Shown piece after piece: positions 1-5,761 of a stretch of DNA of 6,565 nucleotides. Under the pieces are notes generated by a model. It was not told the origin of the DNA, made no database searches, and worked only from the letters and a program-made list of their open reading frames with translations. The position numbers and the translations under genes were made by a program. Within the stretch, counting starts at the first letter, position 1. The number at the start of each line of letters is the position of its first letter. Source of the DNA: JBCCGG01 sp039029395 (GTDB lineage Bacteria; Pseudomonadota; Alphaproteobacteria; Kiloniellales; JAKSDN01); contig JBCCGG010000089.1 in the NCBI GenBank assembly GCA_039029395.1, forward strand, positions 1 through 6,565. Reading direction: 5' to 3'.

Positions 1-180
1 CAAGGAAAACCCGCCGCGGCCTCGCTCGCACAAACGAAAGCCCAAACGGGCCTCCAGCTCGGCCATGTGGCGGCTGATTGCCGGCCGGCTCACGCCCAGC
101 TCCCGCTCCGCCGCGGCAAAACCGCCATTGCGGACAACGCTGTCGAAGACCCGCAGCAGGCGCAGCTCAACGTCGGTCAC
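1..180 (-). CDS. LysR-family transcriptional regulator, N-terminal part (runs off the window)
   Basis: Only the first 60 residues are inside the window; the gene continues beyond base 1. The reading begins GTG-ACC-GAC (VTDVELRLLRVFDS) and holds a typical LysR winged helix-turn-helix: a leading helix with LRLLRVFDSVVRNGGFAAA, a recognition helix with GVSRPAISRHMAELE, then the wing-side LGFRLCERGRGG. GTG at 178-180 is chosen because the frame is closed by a TAA about 65 bases upstream and no ATG lies between. The ligand-binding domain is not visible, so the inducer cannot be guessed from this gene itself. It is divergent from the ureohydrolase gene, the classic layout in which a LysR protein represses itself and activates its neighbour. 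From general knowledge, the Pseudomonas aeruginosa guanidinobutyrase and guanidinopropionase genes are also controlled by LysR regulators (GbuR, GpuR), which fits. Family assignment is sure; the target is inferred. Confidence 0.9.
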   Translation of the reverse strand, partial: MTDVELRLLRVFDSVVRNGGFAAAERELGVSRPAISRHMAELEARLGFRLCERGRGGFSL

Positions 181-341
181 GGGGCGCTCGATCGGGCGGC
201 TCCTCGATCCAGGATCAAGTGGTTATTAGGTAACAATTATTGCAATCAAAGATCAAGATACTTTCATTTATCGGACCTTATGCCTGTGCAAAGCTGCGCG
301 CGCGCGAACGCAGCGGAGCGGGCGAAGTGGAGGGCAGGACA
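181..341. promoter_or_regulatory. Divergent control region between LysR gene and ureohydrolase operon
   Basis: This 161-base gap is the only clearly AT-rich stretch of the left half (about 220-280). It carries a partial dyad GTTATTAGGTAAC (222-234, arms GTTA/TAAC) and, overlapping it, a T-N11-A arrangement (T223 to A235) of the kind LysR proteins bind. The perfect 8-base palindrome ATTGCAAT follows at 239-246. Possible plus-strand promoter pieces are TTGCAA (240-245) and GATACT (257-262), but their spacing is not canonical, so no promoter is claimed precisely. A strong ribosome binding site, GGAGGG (329-334), lies seven bases before the GTG start at 342. The regulatory role is inferred from the divergent layout and base composition. 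Confidence 0.5.
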
Positions 342-1334
342 GTGGCAGACGTAAAAGGCCGGAGCTTCAAACCGTTGGAGAGCGCAACCGTTCCGCGCTA
401 TGCGGGGGTCGCGACGTTTATGCGCCTGCCGATGGTCACTTTGGATGAGGCCGCCGAGGCGGTCGACATCGGCCTGATCGGCGTGCCTTGGGACGGCGGC
501 ACCACAAACCGGGCGGGCGCCCGCCACGGTCCTCGCCAGATCCGCGACCTCTCCTCCCTGATCCGCCGCTACCATCATGCCACCGGCATTCTGCCGTTCG
601 ACATCTGCAACTGCGCCGACCTGGGTGACACGCCGGTCAATCCGATCGACCTGATGGACACCATTGGGCGGATCGAGCGTTACTACGAGAAGATCAAGGC
701 GGCCGGCATCGTGCCGCTCTCAGCCGGCGGCGACCACCTGATCACCCTGCCGATCATGCGCGCCATGAAGGGCGATGGACCGTTCGGCATGGTGCACTTC
801 GATGCCCACACCGACACCAACGACCGATACTTCGGCGAGCACAAGTACACCCACGGCACGCCGTTTCGGCGGGCGATCGAGGAAGGCCTGCTCGACCCCA
901 AGCGCACGGTGCAGATCGGCATACGCGGCGGCCTTTACACCAAGCAGGACAAGGACTGGGGCCTAGCGCAAGGCATCCGGGTGATCGAGATTGAGGAGTT
1001 CTTTGATCTGGGAGTCGACGCGGTCGTAGCGGAAGCGAGGCGCGTGGTCGGCGACGGTCCGACCTACGTTTCTTTCGACGTGGACGGCCTCGACCCGGTA
1101 TATGCGCCGGGCACCGGAACGCCGGAGATCGGCGGCTTCAATACACATCAGGCCCAGCGCATGCTCCGCGGCCTGCGCGGCCTCAATCTGGTCGGCGGCG
1201 ATGTGGTCGAGGTCGCGCCGCCCTTCGATCCAAGCGGCAACACGGCGCTGGTCGGCGCCACCATCATGTTCGAAATCCTGTGTCTGCTTGCCGAGGTTAT
1301 TTCGGCCAAAAAGAAGGATAAAGCAGAAGACTAG
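342..1334 (+). CDS. Ureohydrolase (agmatinase/arginase family), guanidinopropionase/guanidinobutyrase-like
   Basis: A 330-residue binuclear manganese hydrolase that should split a guanidino compound into urea and an amine in the cytoplasm. All metal ligands of the family are present: GGDH (H132), FDAHTD (D154, H156, D158) and SFDVDGLDP (D246, D248), plus the conserved acidic site in DVVEVAPP (E290). The start is GTG 342, with GGAGGG seven bases before it; ATG 420 would cut off the conserved PRYAGVATFMRLP segment, and a start near 240 has no ribosome site. The N-terminal RYAG.ATFMRLP, the GVPWDGGTTNRAGARHGPR segment and HGTPFRRAIEEGLLDP strongly recall P. aeruginosa GpuA/GbuA, which act on 3-guanidinopropionate and 4-guanidinobutyrate, more than E. 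coli SpeB. This resemblance is from memory and was not aligned. Automatic annotation would probably say agmatinase (speB). It is the first gene of a cluster with a betaine-type importer, which suggests an imported guanidino acid as substrate. A guanidine hydrolase is a less likely alternative. Confidence 0.93.
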   Translation: MADVKGRSFKPLESATVPRYAGVATFMRLPMVTLDEAAEAVDIGLIGVPWDGGTTNRAGARHGPRQIRDLSSLIRRYHHATGILPFDICNCADLGDTPVNPIDLMDTIGRIERYYEKIKAAGIVPLSAGGDHLITLPIMRAMKGDGPFGMVHFDAHTDTNDRYFGEHKYTHGTPFRRAIEEGLLDPKRTVQIGIRGGLYTKQDKDWGLAQGIRVIEIEEFFDLGVDAVVAEARRVVGDGPTYVSFDVDGLDPVYAPGTGTPEIGGFNTHQAQRMLRGLRGLNLVGGDVVEVAPPFDPSGNTALVGATIMFEILCLLAEVISAKKKDKAED

Positions 1335-1351
1335 TGCGTTCCTCGGTGGCG

Positions 1352-1365
1352 CGGCACTGGTGCCG
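1352..1365 (+). promoter_or_regulatory. Small intercistronic hairpin
   Basis: In the 81-base gap between the ureohydrolase and the binding protein, CGGCACTGGTGCCG is a perfect inverted repeat that folds as a five-pair stem with a CTGG loop, followed by TTGT. It is too short and too poor in T for a confident terminator. It could weaken read-through or mark an mRNA end between the enzyme and the transporter genes. No convincing promoter was seen in the rest of the gap. Confidence 0.3.
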
Positions 1366-1402
1366 TTGTCAGCGAGCCAAACCCAATGAAAAAAGATCGA
1401 AC

Positions 1403-1408
1403 AGGAGG
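1403..1408 (+). promoter_or_regulatory. Ribosome binding site deciding the binding-protein start
   Basis: AGGAGG is a perfect Shine-Dalgarno sequence seven bases before ATG 1416. It settles the start against the in-frame ATG at 1386, which would add ten polar residues in front of the signal peptide. Confidence 0.85.
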
Positions 1409-1415
1409 CTTTGAG

Positions 1416-2375
1416 ATGAGAGTACCTAACAAGTTGTTGGCGACCTGCGCTGCGGCGCTTCTTGCCACCACGGGCGCCGCGCAAGCGGCCGACGTGGTGA
1501 TCGGTGTGCCGAACTGGCCGTCGGTCAACGTGACCGCCCACATTCTGAAGGTGATCCTCGAGGACAACATGGGTCTCGAGGTCGAGCTTCAAAACAGCAC
1601 CAATCCGGTCGTTTTCGAGGCCATGGACCGGGGCTCCATGCACGTCCACCCCGAGGTCTGGCTGCCGAACCAGAGCAACCTGCACCAGACTTACGTTAAG
1701 GATAAAGCTTCGGTGGTGATGAACCCGAACGGCGTCGAGGCCTTCCAGGGCTTTTGCGTTACCAAGCACACGGCCGACACCCATGGCGTGAAGTCGATCT
1801 ACGATCTGACCGATCCCGACAAGGCAGCGCTGTTCGACACCGACGGCGACGGCAAGGGTGAGGTTTGGATCGGCGCCTCGGGCTGGGCCTCGACCAACGT
1901 CGAGAAGATCCGCGCCAAGACCTATGGCTACGACGAGACCATGAATCTCATGGAGATGGACGAGACCTTGGCGCTGGCCAATGTCGATGCCGCGGTCGCC
2001 GGCAAGAAGCCCTTGGTGTTCTTCTGCTATACGCCCCATCACATGTTTGCCCTGCACGAGCTGGTGATTCTGGAGGAGCCGGCTCATGACTCGTCCAACT
2101 GGAACGTGATCCAGCCGACCGACGATCCGGACTGGCTCGCCAAGTCCGAGGCCGGCAGCGCGTGGGATTTGGCCCATCTGCACATTCACTTCGCCAAGGC
2201 GCTCGAAGAGTCCCATCCCGAAGCTGCGGCGGTACTGAAGAATGTCCAGCTAGACACCGACCAGGTGAGCGCGATGACCTATGCGCTGGTGGTCGAGAAG
2301 CAGGACCCGGCCGAATATGCCAAGAAGTGGGTCGACGATAACGCCGAGCTCGTAGCGGCCTGGACGACCCAGTAA
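1416..2375 (+). CDS. ABC transporter periplasmic substrate-binding protein, glycine betaine class (ProX/OpuAC type)
   Basis: A 319-residue secreted binding protein. Residues 1-24 are a signal peptide (MRVPNK, a hydrophobic run, then AAQA before ADVV), with the cut expected after A24. C11 is not in a proper lipobox, so a soluble periplasmic protein is expected. The mature part shows the OpuAC pattern: GVPNWPSVN, HPEVWLPNQ, GASGWAST, FFCYTPHHMFALHE and a C-terminal VDDNAELVAAW. Tryptophans W34, W82, W151 and W157 lie in conserved segments and are candidates for the aromatic box that holds quaternary ammonium or similar cations in this class. Residues 141-149 (DTDGDGKGE) look like an EF-hand calcium loop. 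It directly precedes the ATPase and permease genes and is followed at five bases by a long stem-loop, consistent with higher dosage of the binding protein. Class assignment is firm; the ligand is open. Betaine, choline or TMAO are the default guesses, but the ureohydrolase next door favours a zwitterionic guanidino compound. Confidence 0.93.
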   Translation: MRVPNKLLATCAAALLATTGAAQAADVVIGVPNWPSVNVTAHILKVILEDNMGLEVELQNSTNPVVFEAMDRGSMHVHPEVWLPNQSNLHQTYVKDKASVVMNPNGVEAFQGFCVTKHTADTHGVKSIYDLTDPDKAALFDTDGDGKGEVWIGASGWASTNVEKIRAKTYGYDETMNLMEMDETLALANVDAAVAGKKPLVFFCYTPHHMFALHELVILEEPAHDSSNWNVIQPTDDPDWLAKSEAGSAWDLAHLHIHFAKALEESHPEAAAVLKNVQLDTDQVSAMTYALVVEKQDPAEYAKKWVDDNAELVAAWTTQ

Positions 2376-2380
2376 GGGTG

Positions 2381-2428
2381 GCAGCTGTCGGCGGCGTTGG
2401 CCCGAACCGGCCAGCGTCGCCGAGCTGC
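2381..2428 (+). promoter_or_regulatory. Long intercistronic stem-loop after the binding-protein gene
   Basis: The arms pair as GCAGCT (2381-2386) with AGCTGC (2423-2428), CGGCG (2389-2393) with CGCCG (2418-2422), G-U 2394/2417, CG (2395-2396) with CG (2415-2416), T-G 2397/2414, and TGGCC (2398-2402) with GGCCA (2409-2413). That gives 20 pairs, a single two-base bulge (2387-2388) and a six-base loop. It begins five bases after the TAA stop. The sequence after it (ATTCCCTTC) is only mildly T-rich, so it is more likely an mRNA-stabilising or attenuating element than a full terminator. Binding-protein genes of ABC importers often carry such a structure at their 3' end to raise their transcript over the downstream membrane genes. 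Confidence 0.7.
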
Positions 2429-2486
2429 ATTCCCTTCAACATTTGACGGGGCGGTGGGCGACGCGGCTCCGGGAAAGCAATTCGTC

Positions 2487-3548
2487 ATGGATGTACAGGC
2501 CAATTCCGAGCCGGTCATCAAGCTCGAGGGCGTCTGGAAGATCTTCGGCGAGAAGTCCCACGAGGCAATGTCGGCGATCGAGCACGAGGGCTTGGACAAG
2601 ACCGAGGTGCTCGACCGTTTCGGCTGCGTGGTGGGCATCGCCGATGTCTCCTTCACGGTCGGGCGCGGCGAGGTGTTCTGCATCATGGGCCTGTCGGGCA
2701 GCGGCAAGTCGACCCTGGTGCGCCATCTGAACCGCCTGATCGAGCCGACCGCCGGCTCGATCAGCGTGCTCGACAACGACGTTTCGACCATGGGCGAGGC
2801 CCAGCTTCGGGCCTTTCGCGCGAAGGACATCGGCATGGTGTTCCAGCACATGGCGCTGATGCCCCACCGCTCGGTGCGCGACAACGTGGCCTTTCCGCTG
2901 GAAGTGCGCGGCGAGCCGAAGTTCCGCCGCTGGGAGGTCTCCCAGCAGGCGCTCTCGCTGGTCAATCTGGACGGCTTCGAGGACCGCTTGCCCAAGGAGT
3001 TGTCGGGCGGCATGCAGCAAAGGGTCGGCTTGGCCCGAGCCTTGGCCAGCGACCCGGCCGTGCTGCTGATGGACGAGCCCTTCAGCGCGCTCGACCCTCT
3101 GATTCGCCGGCAGCTGCAGCACCAGTTCCTGGAGCTCACCAAGACGCTCCACAAGACCACCGTGTTCATCACCCATGACCTGGACGAGGCGATCCGTATC
3201 GGCGACCGCATCGCGATCATGAAAGACGGGCGTATCGTTCAGATCGGCACGCCCGAGGAGATCGTGATCAACCCAGCCGACGACTACGTGGCCGACTTCG
3301 TTCAGGACATTTCCAAGCTCAAGTTGGTTTTTGCCCATTCGGTGATGGAGGAAATCGACTCCTACAGTCCGAGCCCAGACGAAGACTTGAGCCAGGCGCC
3401 GCGCGCCAAGGAAAACGAAGATTTGGATCACCTGATCGACGTGTCGATCACGACCGAGCTGCCGATCATCATCACCGATCAAGCGGGCAACGACATTGGC
3501 GTCGTGACCAAATCGCGGCTGCTCCAGGGCATACAGGGAGGAAAGTAG
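2487..3548 (+). CDS. ABC transporter ATP-binding protein, glycine betaine class (ProV type) with short CBS-like tail
   Basis: A 353-residue ATPase that powers import. The N-terminal segment with VWKIFGEK (16-23) and the region up to CVVGIADVSF is the ProV-type leader that precedes the ATPase core. The core holds Walker A GLSGSGKST (68-76), Q-loop Q120, signature LSGGMQQ (172-178), Walker B VLLMDEP (192-198) and switch H230 in FITHD. After about residue 275 comes a tail of roughly 78 residues with an acidic, proline-containing linker (SPSPDEDLSQAPRAKENED) and one CBS-like strand-helix unit ending LPIIITDQAGNDIGVVTKSRLL. E. coli ProV is about 400 residues with two CBS units, so the regulatory tail here is shortened. 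ATG 2487 is chosen because the family N-terminus begins there; a weak GGGAAAG (2471-2477) precedes it, and an upstream start would fall inside the stem-loop. The stop codon abuts the permease start, showing translational coupling. Confidence 0.94.
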   Translation: MDVQANSEPVIKLEGVWKIFGEKSHEAMSAIEHEGLDKTEVLDRFGCVVGIADVSFTVGRGEVFCIMGLSGSGKSTLVRHLNRLIEPTAGSISVLDNDVSTMGEAQLRAFRAKDIGMVFQHMALMPHRSVRDNVAFPLEVRGEPKFRRWEVSQQALSLVNLDGFEDRLPKELSGGMQQRVGLARALASDPAVLLMDEPFSALDPLIRRQLQHQFLELTKTLHKTTVFITHDLDEAIRIGDRIAIMKDGRIVQIGTPEEIVINPADDYVADFVQDISKLKLVFAHSVMEEIDSYSPSPDEDLSQAPRAKENEDLDHLIDVSITTELPIIITDQAGNDIGVVTKSRLLQGIQGGK

Positions 3549-5108
3549 ATGGCGACCACAGCAGAGCCAGGCGCGATCCCCGGCCCGAGCGCTGCCGACG
3601 ATAGCGGCGCGGCGCCTTCGGCCGACCTGATCGACTCGATCAAGGCCTTCGCCGGGACCAACGGCGATTACTACGCCGACCACTTCGTGCGTATCCAAAG
3701 CGCCAGGGGGTTTCCCTGGTCGTTCAATCACATGGCTGCCGTGCTCGGACCCTTGTGGGCGGCGGCCCGGGGGCTTTGGGGCTTTTTCTGGACCTTCGCG
3801 ATCATCGACCTCTTTGCCTTGGTCCAACTCGGGCGCGGTCTTTGGGGCGACCTAGGCGCCGACCAGCTGGAGCGCGCCGAGCGTCTGCAAGAAAAATCGA
3901 GCGCCATGGCCGCCAAGGCCCAAGCCGCGCTCGAGTCCGGCTCGTCCAGCGCCGAGGCGCTGCAGCGCAATGCGGACAACCTGCAAAAAGCAGCCAACAA
4001 GGCGCTTGCCGCCGCCGAGCAGGCCGCTGCCGGCGCGACAACCTTGCTGATCGTCGGCTTGATCATGGTTGCCGCGGTGATGTTGGCCCAGGGCTTTTTG
4101 GCCAACATGTCCTACGAAAAGAAGTACGGGCGCTGGCGCATCGACCACAGCGAAGGCGGCGGCATCCGGATTCAGGACGTGCTGTTTGGCATCGCCATGA
4201 TCGTGATCATGTATCCGCTCACCCTCTACCGCTTCACGGTCTCCAAGCCGGCCGAGATCCTGACCGCTTTTCCGAGCGACAAGGAGCTTTTCAACAACAC
4301 CGCCAACTGGCTTGAGGGGTGGTTCGACTACATCGCGGTCGAGGGCGCCGATGTCTTCGACGGCATCACCGCGGCAATCCGAGGCCTGCTCGACGGGCTC
4401 GAAGTGATTCTGGTGGGCACGCCTTGGCCGGTCACCATGCTGGTGATCGTCGTGCTGGCTTGGCGCTTGGCGGGCCCCCGTGTCGCGATCTTCACCTGCG
4501 CGGCGCTCGCCTACTTGGCCTTCCTCGGCTACTGGGAACAATCCATGGCCACCGTGGCGCTGTTGGGCGCCGCGGCGATTCTGTGCGTCGCCATGGGCAT
4601 TCCGCTGGGCATCTGGTGCGCCAAGAGTCGCACCGCCTACGCGGTCGCCAGGCCGGTGCTCGATTTCATGCAGACCATGCCGTCCTTCGTCTATCTGATC
4701 CCGGTGATCGCCTTTTTCGGCACCGGCAAGCCGCCGGGCATTCTGGCGACCATCGTATTCGGCATGCCGCCCGTGGTGCGCTTGACCGCGCTTGGCATCA
4801 AGGGCGTGCCGGAGTCGATCAAGGAGGCGGCGATCGCTTTCGGCTGCACCAAGAGGAAGCTGCTGTTCGACGTCGAGCTGCCGCTCGCAACGCCTTCGAT
4901 CATGACCGGGGTCAACCAAACAATTCTAATGTGCCTCTCGATGGTCGTGATCGCCGCCCTGATCGGCGCTGGCGGGTTGGGCAGCGACGTGCTCGAGGCC
5001 CTACAGTATGCCGCCAAGGGCCAAGGCCTACTGGCCGGCCTGGCGATCCTGTTCTGCGCCATGATCATCGACCGCATCGTCCAGGGCAAATTCAAGCGCG
5101 AGGACTAG
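3549..5108 (+). CDS. ABC transporter permease, glycine betaine class (ProW type) with N-terminal membrane/coiled-coil extension
   Basis: A 519-residue inner-membrane permease. The transport domain is about residues 330-515: TM segments near 332-355, 375-411, 456-476 and 491-511, with the EAA coupling loop at 426-454 (EAAIAFGCTKRKLLF ... LPLATPSIMTG) that docks on the ATPase. ProW is normally about 350 residues, so the extra length lies in front. Residues 37-103 (DYYADHFVRIQ, SFNHMAAVLGPLW, RGLWGFFW) resemble DUF2628-type small membrane domains. Residues 104-161 are an Ala/Glu/Gln-rich stretch without Pro that should form a coiled coil (DQLERAERLQEKSSAM onward). A strong TM helix follows at 163-186, and another hydrophobic stretch at 209-226. 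The start ATG 3549 follows the ATPase stop with no gap, and GGGAGG (3536-3541) sits seven bases before it. Extended permeases of this class occur in some marine alphaproteobacterial TMAO/betaine systems, as far as I recall. The role of the extension is unknown. Confidence 0.92.
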   Translation: MATTAEPGAIPGPSAADDSGAAPSADLIDSIKAFAGTNGDYYADHFVRIQSARGFPWSFNHMAAVLGPLWAAARGLWGFFWTFAIIDLFALVQLGRGLWGDLGADQLERAERLQEKSSAMAAKAQAALESGSSSAEALQRNADNLQKAANKALAAAEQAAAGATTLLIVGLIMVAAVMLAQGFLANMSYEKKYGRWRIDHSEGGGIRIQDVLFGIAMIVIMYPLTLYRFTVSKPAEILTAFPSDKELFNNTANWLEGWFDYIAVEGADVFDGITAAIRGLLDGLEVILVGTPWPVTMLVIVVLAWRLAGPRVAIFTCAALAYLAFLGYWEQSMATVALLGAAAILCVAMGIPLGIWCAKSRTAYAVARPVLDFMQTMPSFVYLIPVIAFFGTGKPPGILATIVFGMPPVVRLTALGIKGVPESIKEAAIAFGCTKRKLLFDVELPLATPSIMTGVNQTILMCLSMVVIAALIGAGGLGSDVLEALQYAAKGQGLLAGLAILFCAMIIDRIVQGKFKRED

Positions 5109-5233
5109 GGTGAGCGCTGGGCGTAGATCCGCCGGGCCGTTGGGTGTTCAAATTGGAGGACAAAACCGCTTAAGGTCGACGCTCTTGGGCCGACCAAGTT
5201 TGCGGCGTAAGAGGCGCGGCGCGTTCGCCTTAC
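5109..5233. terminator. Weak hairpins between permease stop and the cysteine-rich gene
   Basis: The 121-base gap holds two small inverted repeats and no gene. CTTGG-GCCGA-CCAAG (5184-5198) is a five-pair stem followed by TTT, and could end the plus-strand operon. GTAA+GGCG pairs with CGCC+TTAC (5207-5233) as eight pairs with a two-base bulge; this one overlaps the stop codon of the minus-strand gene. Neither has a proper T tail. As the two genes converge here, some termination is expected, but the evidence for these stems is thin. Confidence 0.3.
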
Positions 5234-5640
5234 TTTACCCCGACGTCCGAAAGCGCATGGCTGCAGTGCTTGCCCAGATTGCTGTCGTTGGCCAATAGAC
5301 ACTGGGCGATGTTGCCGCCACCCGGTTGGATGTTGGCGCAATACTCGTCGATCTCGTCCTCGCACTCGTTGGCCACGTAGGTGATCGCGGCGATCGCCCG
5401 CTCGAGCCGGGCCGACGCATCGAAGAGTGCGTACTCGCACTGGGGCGAGAGTTTGTCGCCGTGGGCGTAGAAGCAGGCAAGAATCCGCCCTCCGCCGGGG
5501 AGCACCTGGCTGCAATAGGTCTTGATTTCGACCTGGCACTTGCGGGCCACGTCCTGCACCAGGGTCTGCGCCCCGGCCGGCGCGGCGGTCAGCAGTAGGG
5601 CTGCCAGGGCAGCCAGCACGGCGATTGACCTTTGCGTCAT
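5230..5640 (-). CDS. Small secreted cysteine-rich repeat protein
   Basis: A 136-residue protein with a clear signal peptide (MTQRS, hydrophobic run, APAGA, cut expected after A24 or Q25). The mature part carries eight cysteines in two equal modules: C35, C43, C56, C68 and C93, C101, C114, C126. Both modules have the spacing C-x7-C-x12-C-x11-C, and both contain a PGGG turn (Q.LPGGGRI and NIQPGGGNI), so the gene arose by internal duplication. It matches what I know of the cysteine-rich repeat family (the bacterial relatives of the Golgi GLG1 repeat, Pfam Cys_rich_FGFR type), usually annotated as a cysteine rich repeat-containing protein of unknown function. Four disulfides in the periplasm are likely. 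The start ATG (5638-5640) is preceded by AGAGGGA six bases away; a longer reading from 5673 would add nine residues in front of the signal peptide with no such site. It is divergent from the SYLF gene and does not belong to the transport operon. Confidence 0.88.
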   Translation of the reverse strand: MTQRSIAVLAALAALLLTAAPAGAQTLVQDVARKCQVEIKTYCSQVLPGGGRILACFYAHGDKLSPQCEYALFDASARLERAIAAITYVANECEDEIDEYCANIQPGGGNIAQCLLANDSNLGKHCSHALSDVGVK

Positions 5641-5761
5641 CTCGATTCCCTCTCCCACGAGCCAGCGAAGCACGAAGCCTTGCCAACAGCCTACTCAAAT
5701 AGGAAACTCCACCGCAAGGGCCGAGTGGTCAGGTCTCTTGGAATAGGGGAGGAGAAACAGA
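5641..5761. promoter_or_regulatory. Divergent intergenic region between two secreted-protein genes
   Basis: This 121-base gap must carry promoters for the cysteine-rich gene (leftward) and the SYLF gene (rightward). The clearest signals are the ribosome sites: AGAGGGA before the leftward ATG, and AGGGGAGGAG (5745-5754) before the rightward ATG 5762. A weak rightward -35-like TTGCCA (5680-5685) has only GAAACT (5703-5708) at the right distance. No operator-like repeat was recognised. Confidence 0.4.

Noticed and set aside
240..341. Upstream extension of the ureohydrolase to a TTG near 240
   Set aside because: No ribosome site there, the added residues lie in the AT-rich control region, and GTG 342 has an ideal GGAGGG seven bases before it.
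963..2216. Minus-strand open frame of 417 codons opposite the ureohydrolase and binding-protein genes
   Set aside because: It spans two well-supported plus-strand genes and their gap, and shows no family features.
2397..2486. Upstream extension of the ATPase
   Set aside because: It would begin inside the long stem-loop and add residues not seen in ProV proteins; ATG 2487 gives the expected N-terminus.
2436..3827. Long open frame of 463 codons on the minus strand across the ATPase gene
   Set aside because: It is the antisense of a gene with all ABC ATPase motifs, has low-complexity histidine/arginine/glycine-rich composition and no recognisable domain; such frames are common in GC-rich coding DNA.
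3852..4919. Minus-strand open frame of 355 codons opposite the permease
   Set aside because: Composition is rich in His, Arg, Asp and Gln, as expected for the complement of a membrane protein gene; no domain.
4319..5113. Plus-strand frame of 264 codons within the permease in another phase
   Set aside because: Arginine/histidine-rich out-of-phase reading of the transport domain; the permease phase carries the EAA motif and TM helices.
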